NCBI GenBank assembly: GCA_024685995.1
Contig: JAIBDY010000016.1
Span: 1-46,974, forward strand
DNA: 46,974 nucleotides
Source: Piscirickettsiaceae bacterium
GTDB lineage: Bacteria; Pseudomonadota; Gammaproteobacteria; Nitrosococcales; Methylophagaceae
Direction: 5' to 3'
Part shown: piece by piece, positions 30,447 to 39,920 of the stretch
Position numbering within the stretch: the stretch's first letter is position 1
Layout of the letters: each line of letters begins with the position of its first letter
Notes under the pieces: generated by a model
Database searches by the model: none
Seen by the model: only the letters and a program-made list of their open reading frames with translations
What the model was told of the DNA's origin: nothing
Position numbers and translations under genes: made by a program

Positions 30447-31794
30447 CGTTTGCTTCCGCATTGCGTGCAATTAAGGACGCACTTTCTTCGTCGAATATCT
30501 GTACTAAACGATTACTTTTCCCCGACAACAAGCTATGAATAAGCAATAAGGGAATAGCAACAGCAAGGCCAAGCTCGGTAGTCACCAAGGCTTGAGAGAT
30601 ACCTCCCGACATCAACTTCGGATCGCCGGTACCAAACAAGGTGATCGATTGGAAAGTTTCAATCATGCCCGACACCGTACCCAATAAACCCAACATCGGT
30701 GCAATCGCCGCCAAAATAGCGAGCGTAATCAAGCCTCGTTCTACTTTGGGGATTTCACGTAAAATCGCTTCGTCTAATTTTAAGGTCAGCGTGTCGATAT
30801 CATTCGCTAACCCTTCGCGATAAACCGACAAGATCCGCCCCAAAGGGTTTTTAGTATCTGCAACCGCTTGCTTTTGCTGCTTAGTAACCCGCTGACTGGT
30901 TAATGACAACGATACAAACCGCTGTATAGCAATCAAGACCCCAACCGCGCCCAAAATCAATATCAAGTAACCAATCCAACCACCTTGTTGAATGCGTTCT
31001 TTCAAATCAGGCGCTTGTACCAACAGCGCCATAATGGCCCCACGAGTAGGATCAACGACTACGGATTGCAACACGCCACTGTCCGCCGACTCAAACTCAG
31101 CTGCCACAGATTGTAGCCGTTCAACGGGTTGACGCCCTAATGCCACCAGGTTGCCTGTTTCAGGCAAGTAACGTAAAAATTGGCCGTCACTAAAGGCAGT
31201 AAAGGGGCCAACACGTGTCACTTGCTTCTGTTCAACCATTCCTTGCGCCGTAATGATGGCTTGGCTAAATTGTTTAATCTTCGCCGATTCCGTCATTTCT
31301 TGTTGAAGTGACAACCACACTTGACGGATCTCTTCAATTGTTGGGATCTGTTTCCGTTCGGCCACCGCATTTAAAAATTGACTACGCTCGGGCAGCTCTA
31401 CCGAAATCATGGAACTTTCCAAAACACTCCGGCTCTCATTCGCCACTTGCCTGACCGTACCAAACAATTCACCCAAAGAACCGGATTTCAATTCCAAATC
31501 CGCATTAGCTTGCGTTAACAGCTGTTCTTGTTCTTGGAACTTAGTATTTAAATCCTTAGTCCGACCTTCTTGCGCCGCTAATTGTGCTTTTGCTTGGGCT
31601 AATAACCGCGCTTGTTGATCACGTTCCGTGATAAATATCGTTTCGCGTCGCTGATTCTGTTCTTGCTCCATCACGCGATCATGTTTGACCTGCTCAAAAA
31701 GTGCATCCAAATTGGTCGGCTTTTCGTCAGAATGTGTCGCCCATGCAGCGCTGCTAAAGACGACGAAAAATGCCCATAGATAAATTAGTCTCAT
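30430..31794 (-). CDS. ttpC: TtpC: long ExbB-like protein with periplasmic coiled-coil domain
   Basis: A 454-residue protein with a signal peptide (to about SSAAWATHS), a long periplasmic region rich in Gln, Glu and Ala with coiled-coil character (residues ~30-130) and a globular part to ~265, then an ExbB/TolQ channel domain: helix GWIGYLILILGAVGVLIAI and the pair LGLLGTVSGMIETFQSITLFG and GISQALVTTELGLAVAIPLLLI. This two-part layout is that of TtpC, the accessory protein required by TonB2 systems of vibrios. It overlaps DUF3450 upstream (ATGA) and exbB downstream, so synthesis is likely coupled. Confidence 0.9.
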   Translation of the reverse strand: MRLIYLWAFFVVFSSAAWATHSDEKPTNLDALFEQVKHDRVMEQEQNQRRETIFITERDQQARLLAQAKAQLAAQEGRTKDLNTKFQEQEQLLTQANADLELKSGSLGELFGTVRQVANESRSVLESSMISVELPERSQFLNAVAERKQIPTIEEIRQVWLSLQQEMTESAKIKQFSQAIITAQGMVEQKQVTRVGPFTAFSDGQFLRYLPETGNLVALGRQPVERLQSVAAEFESADSGVLQSVVVDPTRGAIMALLVQAPDLKERIQQGGWIGYLILILGAVGVLIAIQRFVSLSLTSQRVTKQQKQAVADTKNPLGRILSVYREGLANDIDTLTLKLDEAILREIPKVERGLITLAILAAIAPMLGLLGTVSGMIETFQSITLFGTGDPKLMSGGISQALVTTELGLAVAIPLLLIHSLLSGKSNRLVQIFDEESASLIARNAEANDDNIR

Positions 31795-32558
31795 TTGGCA
31801 TTACCTCTTGTTTTAACCGGTAACACCAATAGGTCGGGAGGCAATTGTTTCTTAGCGACTTTCAAGCCTTTATCTATCGCTTGTCGATAGCTATCATCAA
31901 TGCGCTGCCAGCCTTGGTCCCAAACGCCCGCTTCTAGATTATCCAAAGTCAAATAATACAAACTCACCCGACCAATCCGTAGAAAATCAACGGTTCTGGT
32001 ATTGCCATTTAAGGTGAGTTCACCTTGATAAGCTTCGATTGTGCGGCCATATTCCGTTTCTACTTGATAGGCTTCGAGAATACGACGATATTTTTCTGCC
32101 AGACTGACATCAGCACGTTCCATTAAGTCTTGTAAAGCGGTGACCCGGTTTTGACGCTCTTCAGGTAAGAAAGGAATATCCAATGCCACAAATTGGTCAA
32201 TCACCTCAATCATCTTTAGCATCAAAGGCACAATTTCTCGCTGCGTCGTTTCAATGTTCAGTAATTGCTCATCAATCGAAGTCAGTTCTGTTTGTTGAGA
32301 TAATACCAACTTCTCTAGTTGTGCATTGTAGATCTGCAGGCTCTCTGTTTGACGCAACACATTTCGATATTCCGCCAGCATCTGATCGGTTTGCTCTGAC
32401 AAAGTATCAATCTCTTGTTGTGATTTTTTTGCCGACTGTTCGGTTTTAACTTGTGATGCTATCGCATCTTGTAGTGTTTCAACATGACTTGCATAAGCAA
32501 GCGAACAGAACATCATCCCTGCTAAACCACAGAATTGAGTAAGAGTAATTATCCGCAT
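31791..32558 (-). CDS. DUF3450 periplasmic coiled-coil protein
   Basis: A 255-residue exported protein with a signal peptide ending near LAYASHVE and an extended coiled coil (residues ~25-115, many Gln, Glu, Leu heptads), followed by a conserved C-terminal part VDFLRIGRVSLYYLTLDNLEAGVWD. This fits DUF3450, regularly found before ttpC in TonB2-type clusters. Its function is unknown; position and coiled coil suggest that it contacts the similar periplasmic region of TtpC. It is the first gene of the operon, with promoter at 32638-32666. Confidence 0.88.
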   Translation of the reverse strand: MRIITLTQFCGLAGMMFCSLAYASHVETLQDAIASQVKTEQSAKKSQQEIDTLSEQTDQMLAEYRNVLRQTESLQIYNAQLEKLVLSQQTELTSIDEQLLNIETTQREIVPLMLKMIEVIDQFVALDIPFLPEERQNRVTALQDLMERADVSLAEKYRRILEAYQVETEYGRTIEAYQGELTLNGNTRTVDFLRIGRVSLYYLTLDNLEAGVWDQGWQRIDDSYRQAIDKGLKVAKKQLPPDLLVLPVKTRGNAK

Positions 32559-32623
32559 GAAAAAGCGTTCCCATCTATATTAAGTTGTTGTCGAGATGAT
32601 GCAATCTGAGCCTTGACCATATC

Positions 32624-32666
32624 GCTAATAATAATCATTCATATTAACACTGTCACCGTTATTCAA
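32624..32666 (-). promoter_or_regulatory. Promoter of the TonB operon overlapped by a Fur-like box
   Basis: On the minus strand a -35 TTGAAT (32661-32666) and a -10 TATGAA (32638-32643) are separated by exactly 17 bases. A Fur-like site at 32624-32642 matches 14 of 19 consensus positions by eye and overlaps the -10. It lies 66 bases before the DUF3450 ATG. This predicts repression by Fur with iron, as for many TonB systems. The remaining gap to hemL (32559-32887) holds only this and a GTCGGA/TCCGAC hairpin at 32814-32828. Confidence 0.62.
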
Positions 32667-32887
32667 CAGCACCTGTCATAAAGGACTGCATAGCATACCC
32701 TGTACCTTACTCTTGAAAACGCGTGATATCACATAATAATAGGCTAAATCGCGTAGCATTTTCACTTAAATACATTTTGTTTGCTACATTTCAGCCCGCT
32801 TTAAAAAACTAAAGTCGGACATTCCGACAAGATCGGCTAAAATCATCACATCATTTTATGTTTAACCCTAATCGTCAAGGATCAACA

Positions 32888-34171
32888 ATGCAAACAAATC
32901 ACGACCTCTTTACCCTGGCTCAGCAACATATTCCTGGTGGCGTCAACTCGCCAGTTCGCGCCTTCAAAGGCGTTGGTGGTGACCCTGTTTTTTTTCGTTC
33001 TGGTAAAGGTGCTTGGTTAACTGATGCTGAAGGCAAAAGATATATCGACTATATCGGATCTTGGGGCCCGATGATCCTCGGCCATGCTCATCCAGACGTC
33101 ATTAACGCCGTCCAAGAAGCCGCTACCAATGGACTTGGTTTTGGTGCGCCAACCGAAATTGAAATTGAAATGGCAGATCTGCTCTGTCAGCTAGTGCCTT
33201 CGATGGAACAAGTACGCATGGTCAGCTCAGGTACTGAAGCGACAATGAGTGCGATTCGCTTGGCCCGTGGCTACACTAGTCGAGATAAAATCGTTAAATT
33301 TGAAGGCTGTTACCATGGTCACGCAGACTCCTTATTGGTCAAAGCGGGATCTGGCGCACTGACCCTAGGAGAGCCTTCATCGGGTGGTGTACCAGCCGCA
33401 TTGGCAGAACATACCTTGACCCTGACATACAATGATTTAGAGTCGGTCAGACAATGTTTCAAACAACTCGGTGATCAAATTGCTTGCATCATTGTCGAGC
33501 CTGTGGCGGGCAATATGAATTGTATTCCACCACAAGCAGGGTTCTTAGAAGGTTTACGCGACATTTGTGACCAATATGGTGCGGTCCTTATTTTTGATGA
33601 AGTCATGACCGGCTTTCGCGTTGCTCTTGGTGGCGCCCAAGAATTTTATGGTGTCAAACCAGACTTAACAACGCTTGGCAAAGTGGTCGGTGGTGGCCTT
33701 CCAGTCGGTGCTTTTGGCGGTAAACGTGAAATCATGGCCTATATCGCGCCCTTAGGTCCCGTCTACCAAGCTGGCACCTTATCTGGTAACCCCATAGCAA
33801 TGGCGGCGGGGCTTAGCACACTCAAATTATTGCAAGCACCCAACTTTCATCAACAACTTTCTGCTAACGCCGCGCTATTAGTCGCCGGTCTGCAACAAGC
33901 GGCCGACAATGCCGGTATCGGTTTGAGCACCAATCAAGTCGGTGGCATGTTTGGTTTCTTCTTTACCGACCAACAACAAGTGAGCCACTTTGACCAAGTG
34001 GTCGCTTGTGACCAAGAACGCTTCAAGCTGTTCTTCCATGGCATGCTAGCAGAAGGCATTTACCTTGCACCTTCTTCTTACGAGGCAGGCTTTATCTCGG
34101 CGGCACATGGCGAAGCAGAGATTCAGGCGACGATCACTGCCGCTGAAAAAGTCTTTGCAACATTGTCATAA
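32888..34171 (+). CDS. hemL: Glutamate-1-semialdehyde 2,1-aminomutase
   Basis: A 427-residue cytoplasmic PLP enzyme converting glutamate-1-semialdehyde to 5-aminolevulinate, the C5-pathway precursor of haem. It begins [20 protein letters not shown], then [19 protein letters not shown], the [12 protein letters not shown] Asp and the Schiff-base Lys in [18 protein letters not shown]. Length equals E. coli HemL (426). I use ATG 32888, which has AAGGA seven bases before, not the in-frame ATG at 32858. It is followed five bases later by sbcB. Proximity to bd oxidase and TonB genes is not close enough to claim co-regulation. Confidence 0.96.
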   Translation: MQTNHDLFTLAQQHIPGGVNSPVRAFKGVGGDPVFFRSGKGAWLTDAEGKRYIDYIGSWGPMILGHAHPDVINAVQEAATNGLGFGAPTEIEIEMADLLCQLVPSMEQVRMVSSGTEATMSAIRLARGYTSRDKIVKFEGCYHGHADSLLVKAGSGALTLGEPSSGGVPAALAEHTLTLTYNDLESVRQCFKQLGDQIACIIVEPVAGNMNCIPPQAGFLEGLRDICDQYGAVLIFDEVMTGFRVALGGAQEFYGVKPDLTTLGKVVGGGLPVGAFGGKREIMAYIAPLGPVYQAGTLSGNPIAMAAGLSTLKLLQAPNFHQQLSANAALLVAGLQQAADNAGIGLSTNQVGGMFGFFFTDQQQVSHFDQVVACDQERFKLFFHGMLAEGIYLAPSSYEAGFISAAHGEAEIQATITAAEKVFATLS

Positions 34172-34176
34172 CGACG

Positions 34177-35619
34177 ATGAAAACACTGTATTGGCACGAT
34201 TACGAAACCTTTGGCATCGATCCACGTTACGATCGGCCGTCACAGTTTGCCGGTATTCGCACAGATGAAGATCTCAATATCATTGGCGAACCGCTCATGA
34301 TCTATTGCAAGCCCGCCGATGACTTCCTGCCTCAACCACAAGCCTGTCTTGTGACCGGCATCACACCACAAGAAGCGCTAGAAAAAGGCGTTAATGAGGC
34401 AGAATTCATCCGACTTATTCATCAAGAGCTCGCTACAGAGAATACCTGTGGCGTCGGATATAATAGTCTACGCTTTGATGATGAGTTCACTCGCTTTATT
34501 TTGTATCGTCATTTTTACGATGCCTATGCGAGGGAATGGCAAAACGGTTGTTCGCGTTGGGATATCATTGATATGGCTCGTCTCACACGCGCCTTAAGGC
34601 CAGAAGGTATTCAATGGCCAGATCGAGAAGACGGCAAACCTAGCTTCCGTTTAGAACACCTGACCACTGCCAATCATATTGAACATCAAGGTGCCCATGA
34701 TGCATTAGTCGATGTCTATGCCACCATTGCATTGGCTAAGCTCATCAAATCCGCACAACCCAAATTATATGATTACGTCTATCAACATCGGCAAAAACAG
34801 ACCTTAGCGCCTTTGTTAAATTTACGCGATCGTCAGCCTGTGATCCATGTGTCGCGCATGTATCCTAGTGATTATTGTGGTACCGCGTTAGTCGTACCGA
34901 TCGCTAAAGATCCACATAATAGCAATGGCATCATTGTCTATGATCTCCGCCATGATCCTACCGCCTTCATAAACGAAGACCCCACCACCTTGAGAGAGTG
35001 GCTGTTCACTCCAACAAAAGATCTACCACAGGGCGTAACTCGACCGGCATTAAAAACCATCCATATCAATAAATGCCCCATCATCGTGCCCGAAAACACA
35101 CTCGATGACGCAGCAGCAGATAGGCTACAAATAGATCGCACACAACATCAACAACATCTTCAACAGCTTAATAAGGCGGGCGACCTGTCGGCAAAAATCA
35201 ATGCTATTTTTACCAAGCCGGACTATGCTGACAGTGATGATCCTGATGCCAGTCTCTATAGCGGCGGCTTTTTTAGTGGCGGAGATAAGCAAAAAATGGC
35301 CTTAATTCGTGACGCCGATCCTCAGCAATTAGCCACATTGTCATTACCCTTCGACGACCCACGGCTCGATGAAATGCTCTTCCGCTACCGTGCTCGTAAC
35401 TGGCCAGACAGCTTAAGCAATGAAGAGCAATCACAATGGCAAGCCTATTGCCAACAACGCTTTCACCAGTCCGATCAGCCGGCTATTTTAACCTTTGAAC
35501 GATATTTTAAGGACATCGAAAATAGTCAACAACAAGCCACGACAGAAAAGCAACAGCACGTTTTAGCACAACTCAAAGCATACGGCCTATCACGCCAAGC
35601 GCAATTGACCGATATGTGA
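34177..35619 (+). CDS. sbcB: Exodeoxyribonuclease I
   Basis: A 480-residue 3'-5' single-strand DNA exonuclease of the DEDDh group, near the E. coli length of 475. Catalytic motifs: YWHDYETFGIDPRYDRPSQF (Asp and Glu), GYNSLRFDDEFTR, and HDALVDVYATIALA. The SH3-like and C-terminal helical parts are present. It trims overhangs in recombination and mismatch repair. The ATG lies five bases after hemL, so the two are likely cotranscribed. A terminator follows. Confidence 0.96.
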   Translation: MKTLYWHDYETFGIDPRYDRPSQFAGIRTDEDLNIIGEPLMIYCKPADDFLPQPQACLVTGITPQEALEKGVNEAEFIRLIHQELATENTCGVGYNSLRFDDEFTRFILYRHFYDAYAREWQNGCSRWDIIDMARLTRALRPEGIQWPDREDGKPSFRLEHLTTANHIEHQGAHDALVDVYATIALAKLIKSAQPKLYDYVYQHRQKQTLAPLLNLRDRQPVIHVSRMYPSDYCGTALVVPIAKDPHNSNGIIVYDLRHDPTAFINEDPTTLREWLFTPTKDLPQGVTRPALKTIHINKCPIIVPENTLDDAAADRLQIDRTQHQQHLQQLNKAGDLSAKINAIFTKPDYADSDDPDASLYSGGFFSGGDKQKMALIRDADPQQLATLSLPFDDPRLDEMLFRYRARNWPDSLSNEEQSQWQAYCQQRFHQSDQPAILTFERYFKDIENSQQQATTEKQQHVLAQLKAYGLSRQAQLTDM

Positions 35620-35627
35620 GATAACAG

Positions 35628-35652
35628 AGCCTGCCATTACTGGCAGGCTTTT
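35628..35652 (+). terminator. Intrinsic terminator after sbcB
   Basis: A 9-bp perfect stem AGCCTGCCA (35628-35636) and TGGCAGGCT (35641-35649), TTAC loop, then TTT. It lies nine bases after the sbcB stop and 17 before the end of the convergent outer-membrane gene; the complementary strand has no comparable tail. Confidence 0.8.
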
Positions 35653-35665
35653 ACATATTCGCTGT

Positions 35666-36256
35666 TTACGGTCTAAACCGATAAATCAGACCCGCTGAAA
35701 ACATATCGACATCGATCTCGTCAAAATGCTCCCATTCGACGCGCATCGCCAGTGCTTTATTGACAGCATAATCAGCGCCGATACCATACATAGGATCCAT
35801 CAGTCCATCATCATCAAAATCAATCGTTTGACCTGAGGCATTGATAAGGCCACTGTAATCCACATCCCAATCAATCAATAAACCCGCTTTACCAAAAACG
35901 GATAATGACTTCGTTAAAGGCACCCTCGCAACAAGTGCAGTGCCAAAGCCATATAAGTCCGCTTCGGTGACAACAGGCTGACCAGCAATGCTGCCATTGA
36001 CCGCGGTTAAGCCAAAGTTGGCATAAAAAGCTTCAACAGCAAAAATGGGGGTAAATTGATAAGCTATCGTTGCTTTCCACGCCGTATCATCATCGTCACA
36101 TCGACCGGAAAATCCCACATTACCAAACTGGTCACAAGCTTTGCTCATCTGTGCTTGGCCGACACTCAATACAGTATACAAGCCCTGTGCAGAGAGAGGC
36201 ATTACAAACAAGGTCATGGTTACTAGCGTAAGAAATTGTTGGGAAATCACTTTCAT
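35666..36256 (-). CDS. Outer-membrane beta-barrel protein
   Basis: A 196-residue exported protein with a signal peptide ending near MPLSAQG. Alternating amphipathic strands (AWKATIAYQFTPIFAVEAFYANFG, GFGTALVARVPLTKSLSVFGKAGL, GIGADYAVNKALAMRVEWEHF) and a terminal aromatic strand AGLIYRFRP predict an eight-stranded barrel of the OmpA-like/opacity type. Two Cys (CDQFGNVGFSGRC) could form an extracellular-loop disulfide. No periplasmic OmpA domain is attached. It stands alone, leftward, with 248 bases of gap upstream. Substrate or adhesion role cannot be read from the sequence. Confidence 0.8.
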   Translation of the reverse strand: MKVISQQFLTLVTMTLFVMPLSAQGLYTVLSVGQAQMSKACDQFGNVGFSGRCDDDDTAWKATIAYQFTPIFAVEAFYANFGLTAVNGSIAGQPVVTEADLYGFGTALVARVPLTKSLSVFGKAGLLIDWDVDYSGLINASGQTIDFDDDGLMDPMYGIGADYAVNKALAMRVEWEHFDEIDVDMFSAGLIYRFRP

Positions 36257-36504
36257 AATGCCATCTCCATTTTCATTGCACCATTATGTTAAGTCGTTGC
36301 TCGCCACTCAACGACCGAACTCTGACACTCTTAATTGTCATACTTCAATCTTAGCGAAATACGATCAAAACCACACGACTTTATAATCTCACCTTAAAAC
36401 ACCTTGCTGCTATATGTTCATCAAGTCACAAGACTAACGCACCACACTCAGGAATTGGAAAATTAACTCCGACGAACGTCTGACCAATCAGCTAAAATAA
36501 GCGC

Positions 36505-38019
36505 ATGCAAACTTGCCCAATTCTACTCACCACCTTAAATGCCCGTTATATGCATACCGCTTTTGGACTGCGTTATTTGTATGCCAACCTAGCGGAACTA
36601 CAAGCACAAACGCGTCTGCAAGAGTTCACCATCCAAGAGTTACCGCTCAATATCGCTGAACAGCTTCTGGCCAACCAACCCCAGATCATTTGCTTTAGTG
36701 TCTATATCTGGAATATCAGTGAAATTAGTCAGGTCATTCAGTTAATCAAACAAATCGCACCAGAGGTGATGATTATTCTTGGTGGCCCTGAAGTCAGTCA
36801 CCCACCAGACATACCCGCCATTGCCGATCACGCCGATTACATTATTACCGGCCCTGGTGAACAGAGCATTAAAACCTTATGTCAAGCGTTATTGAGCGGT
36901 CAACGTCCAGCTAAGCGCCTAATCGAAGGCATTCCAATCCCTTTAGATCAGTTAACACTGCCTTATGATTTTTATACCGACGAAGATATCCGCAACCGCT
37001 TGATCTACGTTGAAGCATCTCGTGGCTGTCCTTTTAAATGCGAATTCTGTTTGTCTTCTCTTGATAAAACGGCGACCGCTTTCCCCCTGGATTCCTTTTT
37101 GGAGGCGATGGATAAATTACTAAAGCGCGGGGTAAAAAACTTTAAGTTTATAGACCGTACTTTTAACCTCAAAGTCAGCACCAGCGTACGCATTTTAGAG
37201 TTTTTCTTAGAACGAATGAGCGATGACTTATATCTACATTTTGAGGTTATCCCAGATAACCTACCCGATAAACTCAAAGTGGTTTTGCAACGCTTTCCAG
37301 CAAACAGTTTACAATTCGAAATTGGCGTACAAACTTTTGATCCTGATATTCAAAGCCTAATTAGCCGCAAGCAGAATAATGCCAAAACCAAAGAAAATAT
37401 CCAATGGTTACGACATCATACCGGCGCTCACCTCCACACCGATCTCATTTTTGGTCTACCTGGAGATACTCTCGCTAATTTTGCCGACAGCTTCGATCAA
37501 TTGGTTGCTCTAAATCCACAGGAAATTCAGCTCGGGATTCTGAAAAGGCTACGCGGTGCCCCGCTCAACCGCCATAATGAATCTTATGCCATGCGTTTTA
37601 ACCCCGAGGCACCCTACAATATTCTCACCACGCAAGCGATTACATTTAGCGCCATGCAACGGGTCAATCGTTTCGCACGATTTTGGGATATGATTGCGAA
37701 CTCTGGGCGCTTTGCCAATACCTTGCCGTTAATACTCGCCGACAGCCCATTTGACCGCTTTATGCAATTGAGTGATGCACTTTATCAACTGGCAGCCAGC
37801 AGTTGGAAAATTTCACTAAAAAGACAGTTTGAGTTGATCTATCTCGTGTTAACCGACCATTTCAAATTGGATAGTAACACTGTTGAACAGCAACTCACGA
37901 CCGACTATCATCGGAATAATCTCAAAGGCAGTCCGACATTCCAACCCCAAGACAAGTTTATAAAAACGCAGCGTATCGGCACTGCCAATAAACGCCAACA
38001 GTTACACCAAAATCACTGA
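36505..38019 (+). CDS. B12-binding radical SAM protein (DUF4080)
   Basis: A 504-residue cytoplasmic protein in three parts. Residues ~1-135 form a cobalamin-binding-like domain, starting LLTTLNARYMHTAFGLRYLYANL with LGGPEVSH and ITGPGEQSIKTL segments. The radical SAM core follows with the cluster motif RGCPFKCEFCLSS (CxxxCxxC, near residues 173-180) and the downstream segment QFEIGVQTFD. The C-terminal ~150 residues match the DUF4080 pattern (RFARFWDMIANSGRF). Such proteins are widespread but have no assigned reaction; methyl transfer or a carbon-skeleton rearrangement are possibilities. It converges with the isochorismatase gene three bases beyond its stop. Confidence 0.87.
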   Translation: MQTCPILLTTLNARYMHTAFGLRYLYANLAELQAQTRLQEFTIQELPLNIAEQLLANQPQIICFSVYIWNISEISQVIQLIKQIAPEVMIILGGPEVSHPPDIPAIADHADYIITGPGEQSIKTLCQALLSGQRPAKRLIEGIPIPLDQLTLPYDFYTDEDIRNRLIYVEASRGCPFKCEFCLSSLDKTATAFPLDSFLEAMDKLLKRGVKNFKFIDRTFNLKVSTSVRILEFFLERMSDDLYLHFEVIPDNLPDKLKVVLQRFPANSLQFEIGVQTFDPDIQSLISRKQNNAKTKENIQWLRHHTGAHLHTDLIFGLPGDTLANFADSFDQLVALNPQEIQLGILKRLRGAPLNRHNESYAMRFNPEAPYNILTTQAITFSAMQRVNRFARFWDMIANSGRFANTLPLILADSPFDRFMQLSDALYQLAASSWKISLKRQFELIYLVLTDHFKLDSNTVEQQLTTDYHRNNLKGSPTFQPQDKFIKTQRIGTANKRQQLHQNH

Positions 38020-38022
38020 TGG

Positions 38023-38592
38023 TTACAGAATCAGTTGCGCCAAAGTTTTAAATTCAGGTCGACTCGCATCGCCCAACCATTCAAAGAATACCGACTCAAC
38101 ATTTGAGACAATCACACCAGCACTGCGTAACCGTTGCAAGGCATTATATTGATTGGCCTTAGATCGTGAACTGACCCCATCTTCAACCACAATCACGTCC
38201 AAACCCGCTGCTCGCATATCCAACGCCGTTTGCAGAATACAAACATGTGTTTCCATGCCTACCAGCACAATTTGCTTGCGCCCTTGTTGTTCAACATAGT
38301 CGGCAAAATCAACCGTATTCATTGCCGAAAAGCTGGTTTTCTCAATGATCTCCACCGAGTCAGAAAACTGTTCGTTGAGTGTCGCTTCTGTCTTGCCTAA
38401 TCCTTTTGGGTACTGTTCTGTCACGACCACCGGTATCGATAAGGTATTCGCCGCGGTCAACAGCACATTAATTCGTGCTATCACGCGCTCTCTGACCCCT
38501 GTTGGCATAGCCAATGTCAGTTTTTGCTGCACGTCTATAATCACAAGTAAACTGTCTTGCGCATTCGCCAAATAAGGATTCATATCTGTCAT
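38023..38592 (-). CDS. Isochorismatase-family cysteine hydrolase
   Basis: A ~189-residue cytoplasmic hydrolase. The catalytic triad is visible as Asp in LLVIIDVQ, Lys in GKTEATL and Cys in VGMETHVCILQTALD. The GMETHVC segment is characteristic of the YcaC-like branch, with no known physiological substrate. I use the ATG at 38590-38592, which overlaps the tolC stop as TAATG, rather than the upstream start at 38610. It is the last gene of the leftward Pcm-like/rhodanese/tolC series. It carries no siderophore or isochorismate context, so involvement in siderophores is unlikely. Confidence 0.87.
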   Translation of the reverse strand: MTDMNPYLANAQDSLLVIIDVQQKLTLAMPTGVRERVIARINVLLTAANTLSIPVVVTEQYPKGLGKTEATLNEQFSDSVEIIEKTSFSAMNTVDFADYVEQQGRKQIVLVGMETHVCILQTALDMRAAGLDVIVVEDGVSSRSKANQYNALQRLRSAGVIVSNVESVFFEWLGDASRPEFKTLAQLIL

Positions 38593-39911
38593 TAGGACTC
38601 GCTCAACCATTGATTAATACGCACAAGATCGTCACTGCTCAATGTGCCAGCAGCTTGCTTTAAACGCAAACTCGATAAGATATATTCATATCTTGAACTG
38701 GCATAATCCCGTTTTGCCCGAAACAAGTCACGTCGTACATTCAACACATCAACGGTCGTCCGTGTCCCGACCTCATAACCTGCCTCGGTTGACCTTAGTG
38801 CTTGCTCTCCCGACACCAAGGCTTGTTTCAAGGCTTTAACACGGCTAATACCTGACATCACACCGTTAAATGCTTCACGGCTCTGACGTAGCACAACGCG
38901 ACGTTGCAACTCTTCATTTTGCATCGCTTGGTCTAAGCGGTGCGTCGCTGCACGCGTTTTAGACACCACACTACCGCCTTCAAAAAGGGGCATATTCAAA
39001 CGTAAACTCAAGCTGTCTTGATGTGCCTTACTACTGCCACCAAAACTGCTATCACTTTGTGATGTATAGCTTTTTTCACCGACTAAATCTAGACTGGGCA
39101 GGTGACCACTTTTCTCTAAAGCGATCACTTGTTGGGCATCTTCTTTAGCTTTTCTGGCCACTTGCAAACTCGGGTTCTGCGTTAAAGCAACATCGGCCCA
39201 CAGTTGGCTATTTTCTGGTTCTGGACGGATTAATGGTGTCTCGTCTTGTAATGCAGCAAGTCGCTCCCAATAGCGTCCCGATGTTTCACGCAACCGTTCT
39301 TTACTATTAGCCAATTCATTAGCCGCAGAAATCACATCCGCATTCGCCAGATCAAACCCTGCTTGCGACTCAGTTAAATCGGTAATCGTCGCTAAACCCA
39401 AATCAAAACGCTGTTGTACCTGCTCAAGCTGTTTTGCATTCGCTGCTTTTTCCGCAACGGCAAATGCCACCTCATCTTGGCGAGCCAGAAAATCAAAATA
39501 ACGCTCTGCAACACGCAAAACCAATGCTTGTTCAACAATCTGATAACTCGCTGCTGCACTTGCTATCGCAATATCCGCTTGATGACTCTGAATCCAGTTT
39601 TCTTGTCGATACAATGGTTGTGTCAGACTTAAGGTATAGCCATGATTATTGTATTCTGTGTTCCCGCCAAAAGTCTGTGCCGATGCCGCTCGTCGTACTT
39701 GACCATTATTGGCGCTCAATGCCACTTGCGGTAAAAAACGGGCGGTTGCTTGGGCATTTAACTCGCCCACCGCGCGCCTTGACGCGGCCTCGGCTAATAA
39801 TTGGGGATCACTCAGTAAAGCGCTTTCAAACACATCGACTAAATCATCGGCAAAGCTTATCGTCGATAATAAAGCAGTCATCAAGCCCAAGCCCAATGCT
39901 ATTCGCCTCAT
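38592..39911 (-). CDS. tolC: TolC-family outer-membrane channel
   Basis: A ~439-residue outer-membrane efflux or type I secretion channel. It has a signal peptide (to about ISFADD), and two homologous halves each with long helices (AEAASRRAVGELNAQATARFLPQ and RRVVLRQSREAFNGVMSGI) and the repeat DLFRAKRDYASSRYEYILSSLRLKQAAGTL near the end (given here only as a position: ~residues 390-425). I start at ATG 39909-39911 with AGGA seven bases upstream, not the preceding GTG. It follows the rhodanese gene by nine bases. The Pcm-like/rhodanese/tolC order recurs in other gammaproteobacteria. Confidence 0.93.
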   Translation of the reverse strand: MRRIALGLGLMTALLSTISFADDLVDVFESALLSDPQLLAEAASRRAVGELNAQATARFLPQVALSANNGQVRRAASAQTFGGNTEYNNHGYTLSLTQPLYRQENWIQSHQADIAIASAAASYQIVEQALVLRVAERYFDFLARQDEVAFAVAEKAANAKQLEQVQQRFDLGLATITDLTESQAGFDLANADVISAANELANSKERLRETSGRYWERLAALQDETPLIRPEPENSQLWADVALTQNPSLQVARKAKEDAQQVIALEKSGHLPSLDLVGEKSYTSQSDSSFGGSSKAHQDSLSLRLNMPLFEGGSVVSKTRAATHRLDQAMQNEELQRRVVLRQSREAFNGVMSGISRVKALKQALVSGEQALRSTEAGYEVGTRTTVDVLNVRRDLFRAKRDYASSRYEYILSSLRLKQAAGTLSSDDLVRINQWLSES

Positions 39912-39920
39912 CACGACATC

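Noticed and set aside
38023-38592. Siderophore synthesis role for the isochorismatase-family gene
   Set aside because: No entB-type carrier domain and no siderophore genes; the GMETHVC motif fits the YcaC-like branch.
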